A stretch of 61,386 nucleotides of DNA from CAUJIW01 sp963205175. Lineage in GTDB: Bacteria > Pseudomonadota > Alphaproteobacteria > Sphingomonadales > Sphingomonadaceae. Where the stretch lies: assembly GCA_041060555.1 (NCBI GenBank), contig JBEUDS010000021.1; one strand, given 5' to 3'. The notes below the pieces were generated by a model. The model was not told the origin of the DNA. It was given only the letters and a program-made list of their open reading frames with translations, and made no database searches. Numbering within the stretch: position 1 is the first letter of the stretch; each line of letters starts with the position of its first letter. The translations under genes were made by a program, and so were the position numbers. Shown here piece by piece: positions 49,131 to 57,655 of this stretch.

Positions 49131-51149
49131 TTACACCCGCTCAAGCAGAAGATTGTTGAAACGATCGACGGTGAGCCGCCAACCAGCCGGCACGAACACG
49201 CTGGTCTGCACCGACTCGACGATGGCCGGGCCGAACAGCTGGTGGTCGCGTTGCAGCATGTCACGATCGTAAATGGCGACTTCCACCCGGCCGCGACGCG
49301 GATCGAGATAGACCGGGCGGCTGCCCTTGTTGGCCTGCGCCACATCACGGGTCGCCGCCGGCAATTGCGGCAGATGAAAGTGCGGCACCGGCGCCTTGGC
49401 GAAATAAGCCAAGGTGGTGAGCTGCAGCGGGCCTTCGCTGCCCAGAGCCTCGTGTGCCGCACGCAGCACCTCGGTGGCGGCGGCGCTATCGTCGAGCACC
49501 GTCAGCGGTGCCGCGACTATCGCCTCCTGCCCGCCGTCGCCCGCGCTGAAGAACAGCTGCAGGTCGGCGTTGATGTCGGCGACATCGAAGCCCTCGCCGC
49601 GCATGTCGCGCTCGGCCTCGGCCCGGGTGTCGGCAACCGCGCCGGCGATGGCGGCGAAGTCCTGCGGGCCGGCGATGGCCCGGTCGGTCCGCCGGTAATA
49701 GATATGGCCGGCGTCCATCAGCGAGGAGCCATAGGCCGACGACACCGCCGAGAACGGCGTCATCAGCACCACGTCGAGACCCGCCTCGCGGGCGATGTCG
49801 CAGGCGTGGATGCCCCCGGCGCCACCATAGGCGATGGTGGGCAGCCGGGCCGGACGGCCGAGCCGGTCGGCAACCGCGCCGACGGCCGCGCCCATGGCGG
49901 CCTCCACCGTGGTCTTGATCCGCCAGGCGGCCTCTTCCACCGACACCCCGAGCGGCTGGGCGATCTGGGCGTCGATGGCGGCGCGCGCCTTCTCCACGTC
50001 GAGGCGCATGCCGCCGCCGAGGAAATAACCGGAGTCGAGAATACCCAGTACCAGGTTGGCATCCGTCACCGTCGGCTGGGTACCGCCAAGGCCGAAGCAC
50101 ACCGGCCCCGGCAGGGCGCCGGCCGACTGCGGCCCCACTTTCAGCGCCCCGTCTTCGACATGGGCGATGGAGCCACCGCCCGCGCCCAGCGCGTCGATGG
50201 CCATCATCGGCAGGTTGCAGGCGAAACCTTCGACGTCCGGGCGCAGCGCGTAGCTCGCCTGACCGCCCTCGACATAGCCGATGTCGAACGAGGTACCGCC
50301 CATGTCGGTGGAGATCAGCGTGTCGAAGCCATAGAGACGGCCAATCTCGCGGGCACCGAACAGACCGCCAGCGGGGCCGGAGTTGTAGGTATTGATGGCG
50401 CGCGTCTTGGCGACGCGGGCGACCGCGCCGTTGTTGTGGCCGATGAACAGCGTGCCGCGATACTGGCGCTGCCGCAGATCCTCGCCCGCCTTGTAGAGCA
50501 GGCGCGCCAGCTTGCCGTGGATATAAGCGTTGAGCACCGCCGCGTTGAGGCGTTCGGCCTTGCCGGGGCGGGTGGAAATGTCGGAGGCGAGAAAGGTCGA
50601 GACCGAGCCGAGATAGTCGCGCGGATATTCCCGCTTGATCACCGCCCGCACGTCCCGCTCGTTGGCCGGGTTGAATTCGGAATTGGCCAGCGCCACCACC
50701 AGGCCACGGGCGCCGCGGTCGATCAGCGTCTGGGCCGCCTCAAGGATCGCCTTGGCGGCGGGCGCCCGCACCACGGCGCCTTGTGCATCGACCTCCTCGT
50801 CAAGGCCGATCACCATGTCGTCGTACACCAGCGGCGCCTTGCCGTCGGTCCGCGCGGTCGGCGCCAGTGGCTCCATGCCGCGCGTGACGATCAGGCCGAT
50901 CTTGGCGCCGTTGCGCTGGATGATGGTGTTGGTGCCGATGGTGTTGGAGAAACGGATGATATCCGTCTCGAACAGCAGCTCCGGCGCTTCCCGGCCGAAG
51001 GCGCGCGCGCCGGCCTGGATGCATTCCAGAAAACACACTGTAAGGTCATGCGGCGTGGTGGGCACCTTGACGGTGCGCACGTCACCATCGCGGACAAAAA
51101 AGCCGTCCGTGAAGGTGCCACCCGTGTCGATATCGACGGTAAAGCCCAT
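49131..51149 (-). CDS. HyuA-type ATP-dependent subunit, copy 2 (672 residues)
   Basis: The second HyuA-family protein of the operon, starting FTVDIDTGGTFTDGFF. Further motifs are LISTDMGGTSFDIG, ALGAGGGSIAHVEDG, VGPQSAGALPGPVC and IAYGGAGGIHACDIA. It shares architecture with copy 1 but is clearly diverged, so this is not a recent duplication. Acetophenone carboxylase uses two different HyuA subunits (alpha and alpha') that hydrolyse two ATP. This one at about 71 kDa would be the smaller. It is the first structural gene after the TetR gene, 68 bp downstream on the same strand. Confidence 0.9.
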   Translation of the reverse strand: MGFTVDIDTGGTFTDGFFVRDGDVRTVKVPTTPHDLTVCFLECIQAGARAFGREAPELLFETDIIRFSNTIGTNTIIQRNGAKIGLIVTRGMEPLAPTARTDGKAPLVYDDMVIGLDEEVDAQGAVVRAPAAKAILEAAQTLIDRGARGLVVALANSEFNPANERDVRAVIKREYPRDYLGSVSTFLASDISTRPGKAERLNAAVLNAYIHGKLARLLYKAGEDLRQRQYRGTLFIGHNNGAVARVAKTRAINTYNSGPAGGLFGAREIGRLYGFDTLISTDMGGTSFDIGYVEGGQASYALRPDVEGFACNLPMMAIDALGAGGGSIAHVEDGALKVGPQSAGALPGPVCFGLGGTQPTVTDANLVLGILDSGYFLGGGMRLDVEKARAAIDAQIAQPLGVSVEEAAWRIKTTVEAAMGAAVGAVADRLGRPARLPTIAYGGAGGIHACDIAREAGLDVVLMTPFSAVSSAYGSSLMDAGHIYYRRTDRAIAGPQDFAAIAGAVADTRAEAERDMRGEGFDVADINADLQLFFSAGDGGQEAIVAAPLTVLDDSAAATEVLRAAHEALGSEGPLQLTTLAYFAKAPVPHFHLPQLPAATRDVAQANKGSRPVYLDPRRGRVEVAIYDRDMLQRDHQLFGPAIVESVQTSVFVPAGWRLTVDRFNNLLLERV

Positions 51150-51217
51150 CTTTCCTCCCCTGCCTCATCTGTTCACCGGCGCCAGTTGACCTGGCTGTTG
51201 ACCCGGACCGGAAAGCC

Positions 51218-51808
51218 TCAGCTTCCGGGCGGCGCCTCGCGGACCGCGCGCATGATGAACCCGATGATCTCGTTAAACACCTGCTCCTCCTTCAACTTGC
51301 CGACCGGCCTGAACCAGCGCAGATGCCAGTTCACGACGCCCAGCACATTGAAGGCCATGATTTTCGTCTCGTCCGTGCGAACGATGCCGGCAGCTTTCAG
51401 CCGCTCGATCTCGCCCACGTAAATCTCCAGCACTTCCTTCTGGACCCGGCGGTTGGCCCGCTTGCCCATCGGCGACAGACGTTCCTCGTCAATGAAGAAA
51501 ATCTTCGATTCCCGGTGATGCTGGACGGAGGCCTCCAGGTGGGCGCGCACCAGGGCCGTCAGCCGTTCCAGCGGGTCCTGCTTGTCAGCCAGCGCCGCGT
51601 GCAGCTTTTCCGGCAACGCCTTCACCGAATATTCGAGAATGGCCAGCCACAGCGCCTCCTTGTTCTCGAAATAATGGTAGACGTTGGACACACTGCGTCC
51701 GACCGCCGCCGCGATATCCCGGATGGACGTGCCCGCGAACCCGTTCTTGGCGAACAGATCCACCGCGACCTCCACCAGCTCGTCGCGGCCCTTGGGGCTC
51801 TCGACCAT
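51218..51808 (-). CDS. TetR/AcrR-family regulator of the carboxylase locus
   Basis: A 196-residue regulator. The N-terminal DNA-binding domain reads GRDELVEVAVDLFAKNGFAGTSIRDIAAAVGRSVSNVYHYFENKEALW, a standard TetR helix-turn-helix with FAGTSIRDIAAAVGRS as the recognition unit. The C-terminal part (LTALVRAHLEASVQHHRESKIFFIDEERLSP) recalls regulators that sense acyl-CoA or lipids, but the ligand is unknown. I chose ATG 51808 (GGGAG eight bases upstream); ATG 51844 is possible. Longer starts would overlap a palindromic operator at 51917-51932. It is probably the first gene of the carboxylase transcript and autoregulated. Confidence 0.9.
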   Translation of the reverse strand: MVESPKGRDELVEVAVDLFAKNGFAGTSIRDIAAAVGRSVSNVYHYFENKEALWLAILEYSVKALPEKLHAALADKQDPLERLTALVRAHLEASVQHHRESKIFFIDEERLSPMGKRANRRVQKEVLEIYVGEIERLKAAGIVRTDETKIMAFNVLGVVNWHLRWFRPVGKLKEEQVFNEIIGFIMRAVREAPPGS

Positions 51809-51916
51809 GGCGCTCACTCCCTTCAGTTTTAGCACTCGCGCCATGAGTGTTACGCCCCTCCCCATCTGACGGCAACCACCGCCCGCTTTGCGTTCTCCGC
51901 CGCCCAACCCATTAGA

Positions 51917-51932
51917 TCGAACGACCGTTCTA
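51917..51932. promoter_or_regulatory. Palindromic operator O1
   Basis: TCGAACGACCGTTCTA has the perfect core GAACG-AC-CGTTC. It is identical except for one base to O2 at 52075-52090. It lies about 110 bp upstream of the TetR start, in the divergent region, as expected for a TetR-family dimer site. Confidence 0.7.
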
Positions 51933-52074
51933 GTCATGATCGAAAGCCGCCATCGCTGTCAAGCGAGCACGAGGTGATTTTTCGACTTTTGAGTTAATTG
52001 CATGTTATAAAAGGAATTATTCGAATACCATCGACACATAGACCTTCATCCCGACATTTTTCACGTGCGCGAAC
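51933..52074. promoter_or_regulatory. AT-rich divergent promoter region between two operators
   Basis: Between the two palindromes the DNA is markedly AT-richer than the surroundings, with GTTATAAAAGG at 52004-52014 as a -10-like element. It should hold the promoters for the TetR-carboxylase unit (minus) and the hydrolase-SDR unit (plus). The exact start sites cannot be set from sequence alone. Confidence 0.5.
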
Positions 52075-52090
52075 TCGAACGATCGTTCTA
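52075..52090. promoter_or_regulatory. Palindromic operator O2
   Basis: TCGAACGATCGTTCTA has the perfect 12-bp palindrome GAACGATCGTTC. It differs from O1 in one base. Centre-to-centre distance is 158 bp, close to 15 helical turns, so both sites face the same side of the helix. It lies 82 bp before the alpha/beta hydrolase start. Confidence 0.7.
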
Positions 52091-52171
52091 TCCTTGGCTC
52101 GAATCGCGGTCAGCAGACGACGGGCGGACACACCGCCCGGCGCGATGACCCAAGGGGGGAGATGAAGTTCG

Positions 52172-53017
52172 ATGGCGGATACCGTGAACTCCGATTTTCT
52201 GCTGTGCGCGGGCCGCCGCCTGCACGTCCGGCTGTGGCACCGCACCGGTACGCGCACGGTGGTGATCTGGCACGGGGTGACCGGCACCTGTCGCGACCAT
52301 GATGCGCTTGCGGCACACATCGCGGGCCGCGGCTGGCGCGTGATCGTGCCCGACGCCCTGGGCTGCGGCCTGTCGGACTGGGCACAGGATGCCGACCATG
52401 ACCACAGCCTGACCTCATACGCCGACATGGCCCGCGATCTGCTGCGCCAGCTCGATGCGCCCGTAGTAGATTGGATTGGCACATCCAAGGGCGGCGGGCT
52501 GGGCATCGTGCTGGCCGGCGCGCCCGACAGCCCGATCCGTCGCATGGTCCTCAACGACGTCGGCCCGACCCTGCCCGCGAGTTTCTGCACGGCCATCGCC
52601 AAGCGGCTGGCGGATCCGCCGACCTTCGACAGCTACGCTGATTTTCGCAGCCATCTCGCGCGCTTCATCGAGCGCGGCGGCGGCCTGGTCGACGACGCCA
52701 TGCTCGACCATCTGACCCTGGTCTGGGGCCGCCGCAGCGACGATGGTCGCGTCACCTACCACCATGACCGCGCATTGGCCGGCCAGTTCCTCCATCACCC
52801 GGAGGATTTCGCGCTGTGGCCGCAATGGGACGCCATGACCTGCCCGGTCCTGCTGTTGCGCGGTGAGTTGTCCCCGGTCCTGTCAGCTGCCGAAGCCGAG
52901 GAGATGACCCGTCGCGGCCCTCGCACGACACTGGTGACGCTGGCCGGCCAGGGGCATGTCAATTTTCTCGATCACCCCGAGCACTGGCAGGCGATCAATG
53001 CCTTTCTCGACAACTGA
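52172..53017 (+). CDS. Alpha/beta hydrolase
   Basis: A 281-residue alpha/beta-hydrolase-fold enzyme. The oxyanion region is VVIWHGVTG, the nucleophile elbow is GTSKGGGLG (Ser at the centre), and the C-terminal His is in GQGHVNFLDHPE. Reactions possible in this fold include ester, lactone or C-C (beta-diketone) hydrolysis. It is the first gene of a two-gene unit with the SDR, controlled from the same intergenic region as the carboxylase operon. I infer release of an alcohol or ketone from an ester, or ring-opening of a product. Start ATG 52172, with GGGGGGAG upstream. Confidence 0.88.
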   Translation: MADTVNSDFLLCAGRRLHVRLWHRTGTRTVVIWHGVTGTCRDHDALAAHIAGRGWRVIVPDALGCGLSDWAQDADHDHSLTSYADMARDLLRQLDAPVVDWIGTSKGGGLGIVLAGAPDSPIRRMVLNDVGPTLPASFCTAIAKRLADPPTFDSYADFRSHLARFIERGGGLVDDAMLDHLTLVWGRRSDDGRVTYHHDRALAGQFLHHPEDFALWPQWDAMTCPVLLLRGELSPVLSAAEAEEMTRRGPRTTLVTLAGQGHVNFLDHPEHWQAINAFLDN

Positions 53018-53065
53018 CGCGGCAATCCCAACGCCGCACCACCAACCATCATGAGGGAGACAATA

Positions 53066-53842
53066 ATGGGACGGGTACAGGACAAGGTGGCGATGGTGAC
53101 GGGCGCGGCCCAGGGTCTCGGGCTGGCCATGGTCCGGGCACTGGCGGCGGAAGGTGCGCGCGTGGTGCTCACCGACATCGACGCGCCGCGGGGCGAAAAC
53201 GAAGCGGCGGCGCTGCGGGCGTCCGGCCATCAGGCCATGTTCTGCCAGCATGACGCCACCAGCGAGGACGACTGGACCCGGGTGATGGCAGCGGTGCTGC
53301 AGGCCCATGGCCGGCTGGATGTGCTCGTCAACAACGCCGGTGGTGGCGTCGACTGCGACATCGAGCAGATGACGCTGGAGCATTTCCAGTGGATGGTGAA
53401 GCTGAATCTCGACAGCGCCTTCCTCGGCACCAAACTCGCCATCGAGGCAATGAAGGCAACCGGCGGCGGCTCGATCATCAACGTGTCGTCGGTGGGCGGC
53501 CTGGTCGGCACCGCGCCCCTGCCCGCCTATTCCGCCGCCAAGGCCGGGGTCAAGCTGCTCTCCAAGTGCGTCGCCCTGCATTGCGGCCAGCGCGGCTACA
53601 ACATCCGTGTCAACAGCATTCATCCCGGCCTGATCAAGACCGCCTCGGCCATCGACGTCACCAAGATGGCGACTGGCATGGAGGAAGAGGACGCGCTGAA
53701 GGCCTTTGCCGCCATGCACCCGATCGGCCGGGTCGGCAACCCGCCGGAGATCGCCGCCGGCGTCGTCTTCCTTGCGTCCGACGACTCCAGCTTCATGACC
53801 GGTTCGGAGCTGGTGATCGACGGCGGCTACACCGCGCAATAA
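53066..53842 (+). CDS. Short-chain dehydrogenase/reductase, NAD type
   Basis: A 258-residue classical SDR. Motifs are TGAAQGLG (cofactor loop), NNAGGG, INVSSVGG with the catalytic Ser, and YSAAKAG with Tyr and Lys. The acidic residue after strand 2 (LTDID) indicates NAD rather than NADP, so oxidation is likely in vivo. Homologues oxidise secondary alcohols such as cyclohexanol, 1-phenylethanol or steroids to ketones. In this locus it would supply the ketone for the carboxylase. The start ATG 53066 has GAGGGAG upstream. It lies 48 bp after the hydrolase gene. Confidence 0.92.
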   Translation: MGRVQDKVAMVTGAAQGLGLAMVRALAAEGARVVLTDIDAPRGENEAAALRASGHQAMFCQHDATSEDDWTRVMAAVLQAHGRLDVLVNNAGGGVDCDIEQMTLEHFQWMVKLNLDSAFLGTKLAIEAMKATGGGSIINVSSVGGLVGTAPLPAYSAAKAGVKLLSKCVALHCGQRGYNIRVNSIHPGLIKTASAIDVTKMATGMEEEDALKAFAAMHPIGRVGNPPEIAAGVVFLASDDSSFMTGSELVIDGGYTAQ

Positions 53843-53938
53843 CCTCAATCGGCTACGGAGAATGGCTCGGCGACGGCGTTAGACGCCCGCCGGGCCAAGG
53901 CCTTCGGCATAACATGCTTGCTATGTGATTGGAAAAGC

Positions 53939-54016
53939 TGGGGCGACCGAGGGGACTTGAACCCCCAACCCCTGGTACCACAAACCAGTGCTCTAACCAA
54001 TTGAGCTACGGCCGCC
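53939..54016 (-). tRNA. tRNA-His (anticodon GTG)
   Basis: On the minus strand the sequence folds as a cloverleaf with the extra 5' G (position -1) opposite C73 that marks histidine tRNAs. The acceptor stem is GCGGCCG/CGGTCGC with one G-U pair. The anticodon stem CTGGT/ACCAG carries the loop TTGTGGT, anticodon GTG. The T loop is TTCAAGT and CCA is encoded. The 3' end points to the catabolic region on the left. Confidence 0.96.
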
Positions 54017-54077
54017 ACGACGCTAAGACGCGCGTTCATAAAAGCGATGCTGCCTAGCGTCAAGGGACTCCGCGAAC

Positions 54078-54557
54078 ATGTCTGACACACCCACCGCACA
54101 ACCCGCAACGCCGGCCGTTGCCGCCAACGACACCATCGTCCGTTTCGGCTTTCCTGCCACGCTGGTGGCCGATTATGCGCACTGGCAAGTGCTGCTGCGG
54201 CCGGCCCAGCCAACCCTGGGTTCGCTGATCCTTGCTGCCAAGTCCGATGCCATCGCCTTCAGCGCCCTGCCGACTGACGCCTTCGCCGAACTGGCGCGTG
54301 TCAGCGCCGACATCGAGTCGGTCCTGCGGCGCCTGGTTGCCTATGAGAAGCTCAACTATCTGATGCTGATGATGGTGGACCCGCATGTCCACTTTCACGT
54401 CATCCCGCGCTACAGCGGCTCACGAACCGCCTGTGGCCTGACCATCACCGACTCCGGCTGGCCCAAGACACCCGATCTCGGCGCGGCGATCAACCTCGAC
54501 ACGACTCAGGTCGAGACCTTGTCGCAATGGCTCACCGCGCAGTGGCCGACAGCCTGA
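54078..54557 (+). CDS. HIT-family hydrolase
   Basis: A 159-residue histidine-triad protein. The triad is H103, H105, H107 in DPHVHFHVIPRY, the nucleotide-phosphate-binding site of HIT enzymes. The N-terminal half (LVADYAHWQVLLRPAQPTLGSLILAAKS) matches the family's strand-helix layout. HIT proteins hydrolyse nucleoside phosphoramidates, dinucleoside polyphosphates or related adducts; the substrate here is unknown. Start ATG 54078, divergent from tRNA-His. Confidence 0.92.
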   Translation: MSDTPTAQPATPAVAANDTIVRFGFPATLVADYAHWQVLLRPAQPTLGSLILAAKSDAIAFSALPTDAFAELARVSADIESVLRRLVAYEKLNYLMLMMVDPHVHFHVIPRYSGSRTACGLTITDSGWPKTPDLGAAINLDTTQVETLSQWLTAQWPTA

Positions 54558-54593
54558 CCACGGCCGGCAACAAGGCCGCCTCGGGATAGCCGC

Positions 54594-56537
54594 CTAGTTG
54601 CGGGGCGCCAGCAGATCATCAAGCAGAGCCGGCTTCCCGGCCAACCGCTCCAGGTGCGGGTAGCGCAGACCCCCGGTGTAGTTGATCTCGACGGTCTGAT
54701 ACCGCTCGTCACGCTTGGTCAGCAGGCGTATCGGCGCCGCGCCGGGCTTGGCGGCGGCGGTGACAGCCGCCTTGAGGCGTTCAGCCGTGTAGGCCATGTC
54801 ATTCACCGCCACCAGCGTCACGCCGGCCGCCAGTCCCGCACTGAACGCCGGACTATCCCAGCTGACTTCGGTCAGCCGCCCGCCCTTGTCCGCCACAAGG
54901 CCGAGGGAGAATGTCAGATCGAGAACGCCGCGCCGGCTTTCCCATACTCTGAAGTAGGCGGTGGGAGCGTCCTTGAAAACCAGGCGGTACCCCCCTCTCT
55001 CGATACCTCCAAGCGGCGCGCGTTCATGTGAATCGAGCCGTTCGCGAAGAAAGGCCGCCCAGTCGTAAGGCATTACCATGCTCAACGTTGTCACCACATC
55101 GTCGACCGCATAGGTCATCGGCCCCAGTTCCCCGTCGTGCACGCCAAAAAACGCCGCCGCGAAATCGTCGAGCGACCGTCTTCCACCGGTTCGTTCACGA
55201 ATCAGCTGATCGACATCGAGCCAGAGCAGCATGCCCTCGGAGTAATAGTCCTCGCGACGCTGCCAGCTGCGCCAGGGCAACGGCCGCCGGTTGGCGAGAA
55301 TCGGATCGTTGGTGGTATCCTGCAGCGACCGCCATTGCCGCCCGACGCGGGCATCGTAGGTGGCAGCGACTGTTGCCATGGCCTCGATCACCTGCTGCCT
55401 GTCGATCAGGCCGGAACGTGCGGAGAGCACCCAGCCCCAGAACTCCGTCTGCCCTTCATAGACCCACAACAGGCTGTCCCGCATCGGCATGTGATAGTCG
55501 GGAGTCCACAGTTCGGCCGGCCGGCGGAACTTGCCATTCCAGCTGTGCACGAACTCGTGGGGCAGCAGATCGCGGTCGGGGAAGCTCTGCGCCCAGCCGG
55601 TGAAGTAATCGGGCGCCATGCCGTTTTCGCTCGACTGGTGATGCTCCAGCCCGATGCCACCCAGCCTGTCGCTCAATGCCAGCAGGAAATCATAGTGGGC
55701 GAAATGGCGCGATCTGAACACCTTGTAGGTTTGCGTCACCATCTTGCGATGAATTGCCAGTTGCGCGTCGCTGACAGTCAGATCGTCTGGCTTGTCTGCA
55801 AAAACGTTCAGGTACACGGGCACCCGGGCACCGGGATCGAGATCCAGCTTCTTGAAGTGCCGACCGGCGAAGACGGGCGAGTCCATCAGCATCTCGAACG
55901 ACACTGTCCGGAAATCCACCCAGCCGTCACCACGCGCCGTGCCGCGCAACGCGGTACCATAGTGCCAGTCCGCCGGTAGTCGCACACTGGCGGCGACCGG
56001 AATGCCGCGCGTGAAATAGCCTGCCGGGTAAAAGGCCATCGCCAACCATTGCAGGTTGAGCATCTCATCCGTCATGACGATCCGCCCGACCCGGCCTTCA
56101 ACCGGCGAGAGATACTGGAAGTCGAGCGTCAATGCCTCGACCCCCTCGGGCACCGAGACATGAAAGGCGGACATTTCCGTCACGTCCCGTGTCCAGGTCA
56201 GGCGCTGTCCGTTGGCGGTGATAACGAGACCGGCCATCTTGTCGGCATCGCCGCGCGGCGTGTGCCCGCCCGGAATCCATTTGGGGAACAGCAGCGTCAT
56301 CGGTCCGGCGGCCGCAACCGGAATCGTCTGCCGCACGCGGAAGATGCGGCGAACGATGTCGGTGGCGTCCACCTCAAGGCGCAGGGTACCCGGATAAGCG
56401 ATATCGCGTGGCTGAGCGATCGCCGCCGGCGGCGCCAGAGGCTGCGGTGGCACCAGAGCTTCCGCCAGTGCCCCGCCAGGCATGGCCGGTGCCAGCAGTG
56501 ACACGGCCAGGATGACACGTTTCAACCAACGCTTCAC
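54594..56537 (-). CDS. M61 glycyl-aminopeptidase-family metallopeptidase
   Basis: A 647-residue secreted or periplasmic zinc peptidase. A signal peptide ends near ALA. The zinc motif is H327-E328-F-V-H331 in LLPHEFVHSWNGKFRRP, with the third ligand in YEGQTEFWG. The N-terminal beta domain includes LLFPKWIPGGHTPRG. A PDZ-like domain follows near the C-terminus (LGLVADKGGRLTEVSWDSPAFSAGLAAGVTLVAVN). M61 enzymes prefer N-terminal Gly or Ala. The start is GTG 56537 with GGGGGAA upstream. No close operon partner is apparent. Confidence 0.93.
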   Translation of the reverse strand: MKRWLKRVILAVSLLAPAMPGGALAEALVPPQPLAPPAAIAQPRDIAYPGTLRLEVDATDIVRRIFRVRQTIPVAAAGPMTLLFPKWIPGGHTPRGDADKMAGLVITANGQRLTWTRDVTEMSAFHVSVPEGVEALTLDFQYLSPVEGRVGRIVMTDEMLNLQWLAMAFYPAGYFTRGIPVAASVRLPADWHYGTALRGTARGDGWVDFRTVSFEMLMDSPVFAGRHFKKLDLDPGARVPVYLNVFADKPDDLTVSDAQLAIHRKMVTQTYKVFRSRHFAHYDFLLALSDRLGGIGLEHHQSSENGMAPDYFTGWAQSFPDRDLLPHEFVHSWNGKFRRPAELWTPDYHMPMRDSLLWVYEGQTEFWGWVLSARSGLIDRQQVIEAMATVAATYDARVGRQWRSLQDTTNDPILANRRPLPWRSWQRREDYYSEGMLLWLDVDQLIRERTGGRRSLDDFAAAFFGVHDGELGPMTYAVDDVVTTLSMVMPYDWAAFLRERLDSHERAPLGGIERGGYRLVFKDAPTAYFRVWESRRGVLDLTFSLGLVADKGGRLTEVSWDSPAFSAGLAAGVTLVAVNDMAYTAERLKAAVTAAAKPGAAPIRLLTKRDERYQTVEINYTGGLRYPHLERLAGKPALLDDLLAPRN

Positions 56538-56685
56538 GCAATTCCCCCAAGAACGATAGGCGATACAGGCTCATGACACCCCATGATCCTGCTTGGTGCG
56601 GTCCGGAATGTCGAGGCTGGCAACGTTGCCGGACGCCGGAATGCGGGAGGTATCCCGTCCGGACGGTCGCGCACCTGGCGAATGC

Positions 56686-57444
56686 TCAGGCGCTCAGGCG
56701 GATCGCCTCGGCGCGGGACCACTGCGCCGTCAGCGCGCGCGCGCGCTCGACGTCGGCAGGAAAGTCCACCTCACCCCATCCATGACCTTCGATGGAAACG
56801 ACGTTCACCGGGTTAGTCTCGGCGATACGACCAATCACCCGCAGGTACCATGACTTCACGCCTTCCGCGGTATGCATCACGGTGTCGACGGTATCGGCGA
56901 ACAGCCTGGCACCCGCCCCCTTGAAGACCAGAAAACCGATGGACTCGGCGTTGACCTGCTCCAGCGGCAAGGTCTTGCCGATGGCGAGCAGGCGGCTACC
57001 GGCGCGCACCACCTTCATGTCATCGGCGTCATAGGTAGACTTAACATCAATGGTAACGTTGATACCTTCAACCGCCTGGGCCAGCACCGCCGCCACCAGC
57101 GCCGGCGTCACCAGCGTGTCGCCGTTGAGAATCAGGAAGTCTCCTTCCATCATGAGCGGCCGGGCCAGCCACACCGACCCCAGATTGTCGGCCACCTGAT
57201 AGAATGGGTTGAACAGGGTACGCACCCGCGCCCCGCCGAAATCGCGCGCCGCCAGATGGGCCTCGACCTTGTCGGACTGGAAGCCAACCACCACCACGAT
57301 GTCATCGATGCCATTGGCCAGCAGCGCATCGAGTTGCCAGTCGAGCAATGTTCGCCCCGAGCAGTCAATCAGGCACTTGGGCTTGTCCGCCGTCAATGGC
57401 AGCAGGCGAGACCCCTGGCCAGCACTCAAGATGATCGCACGCAT
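56686..57444 (-). CDS. Sugar-phosphate/phosphocholine nucleotidyltransferase-family protein
   Basis: A 252-residue NTP-transferase of the LicC/HddC/GlmU-N-terminal type. The nucleotide loop is AIILSAGQGSRLLPLTADKPKCL. Further motifs are DDIVVVVGF and FLILNGDTLV (metal-binding Asp), ending EGHGWGEVDFPADVERAR, typical of phosphocholine cytidylyltransferase relatives. It activates a phosphorylated sugar or choline phosphate for surface polymers. No partner gene is nearby to fix the substrate. Start ATG 57444; longer upstream sequence is not family-like. Confidence 0.88.
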   Translation of the reverse strand: MRAIILSAGQGSRLLPLTADKPKCLIDCSGRTLLDWQLDALLANGIDDIVVVVGFQSDKVEAHLAARDFGGARVRTLFNPFYQVADNLGSVWLARPLMMEGDFLILNGDTLVTPALVAAVLAQAVEGINVTIDVKSTYDADDMKVVRAGSRLLAIGKTLPLEQVNAESIGFLVFKGAGARLFADTVDTVMHTAEGVKSWYLRVIGRIAETNPVNVVSIEGHGWGEVDFPADVERARALTAQWSRAEAIRLSA

Positions 57445-57655
57445 GACAGCTCCATCGTTGCGCAATCGTTCTGTAACCCTACCTTCACGATTGTTCCCAA
57501 ATATGGCGCCCTCAAGGCGGCGACAAGGCGACCCGACAACTGCGCTGCCCATTCATCAGGCAATCGCACAAGAAATAGGCACACCTGCGCCCGTCCGGTC
57601 AGCGACCACTGCGCCCACGCTCACTGCTGGCCACGGATTCCGCCACCTGACGGAT

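Noticed and set aside
43891..51422. Several 700-codon open frames antisense to HyuB and both HyuA genes
   Set aside because: All mirror recognised genes, have no ribosome sites of note and no conserved motifs.
51809..51937. Longer TetR protein starting at 51937
   Set aside because: It would place coding sequence over operator O1 and add low-complexity Gly/Arg residues before a standard TetR N-terminus.
35638..53938. att-type direct repeats of the tRNA-Ala or tRNA-His 3' ends flanking the catabolic region
   Set aside because: I compared the 3' ends with the opposite boundary and saw no repeat; no integrase gene is present either.
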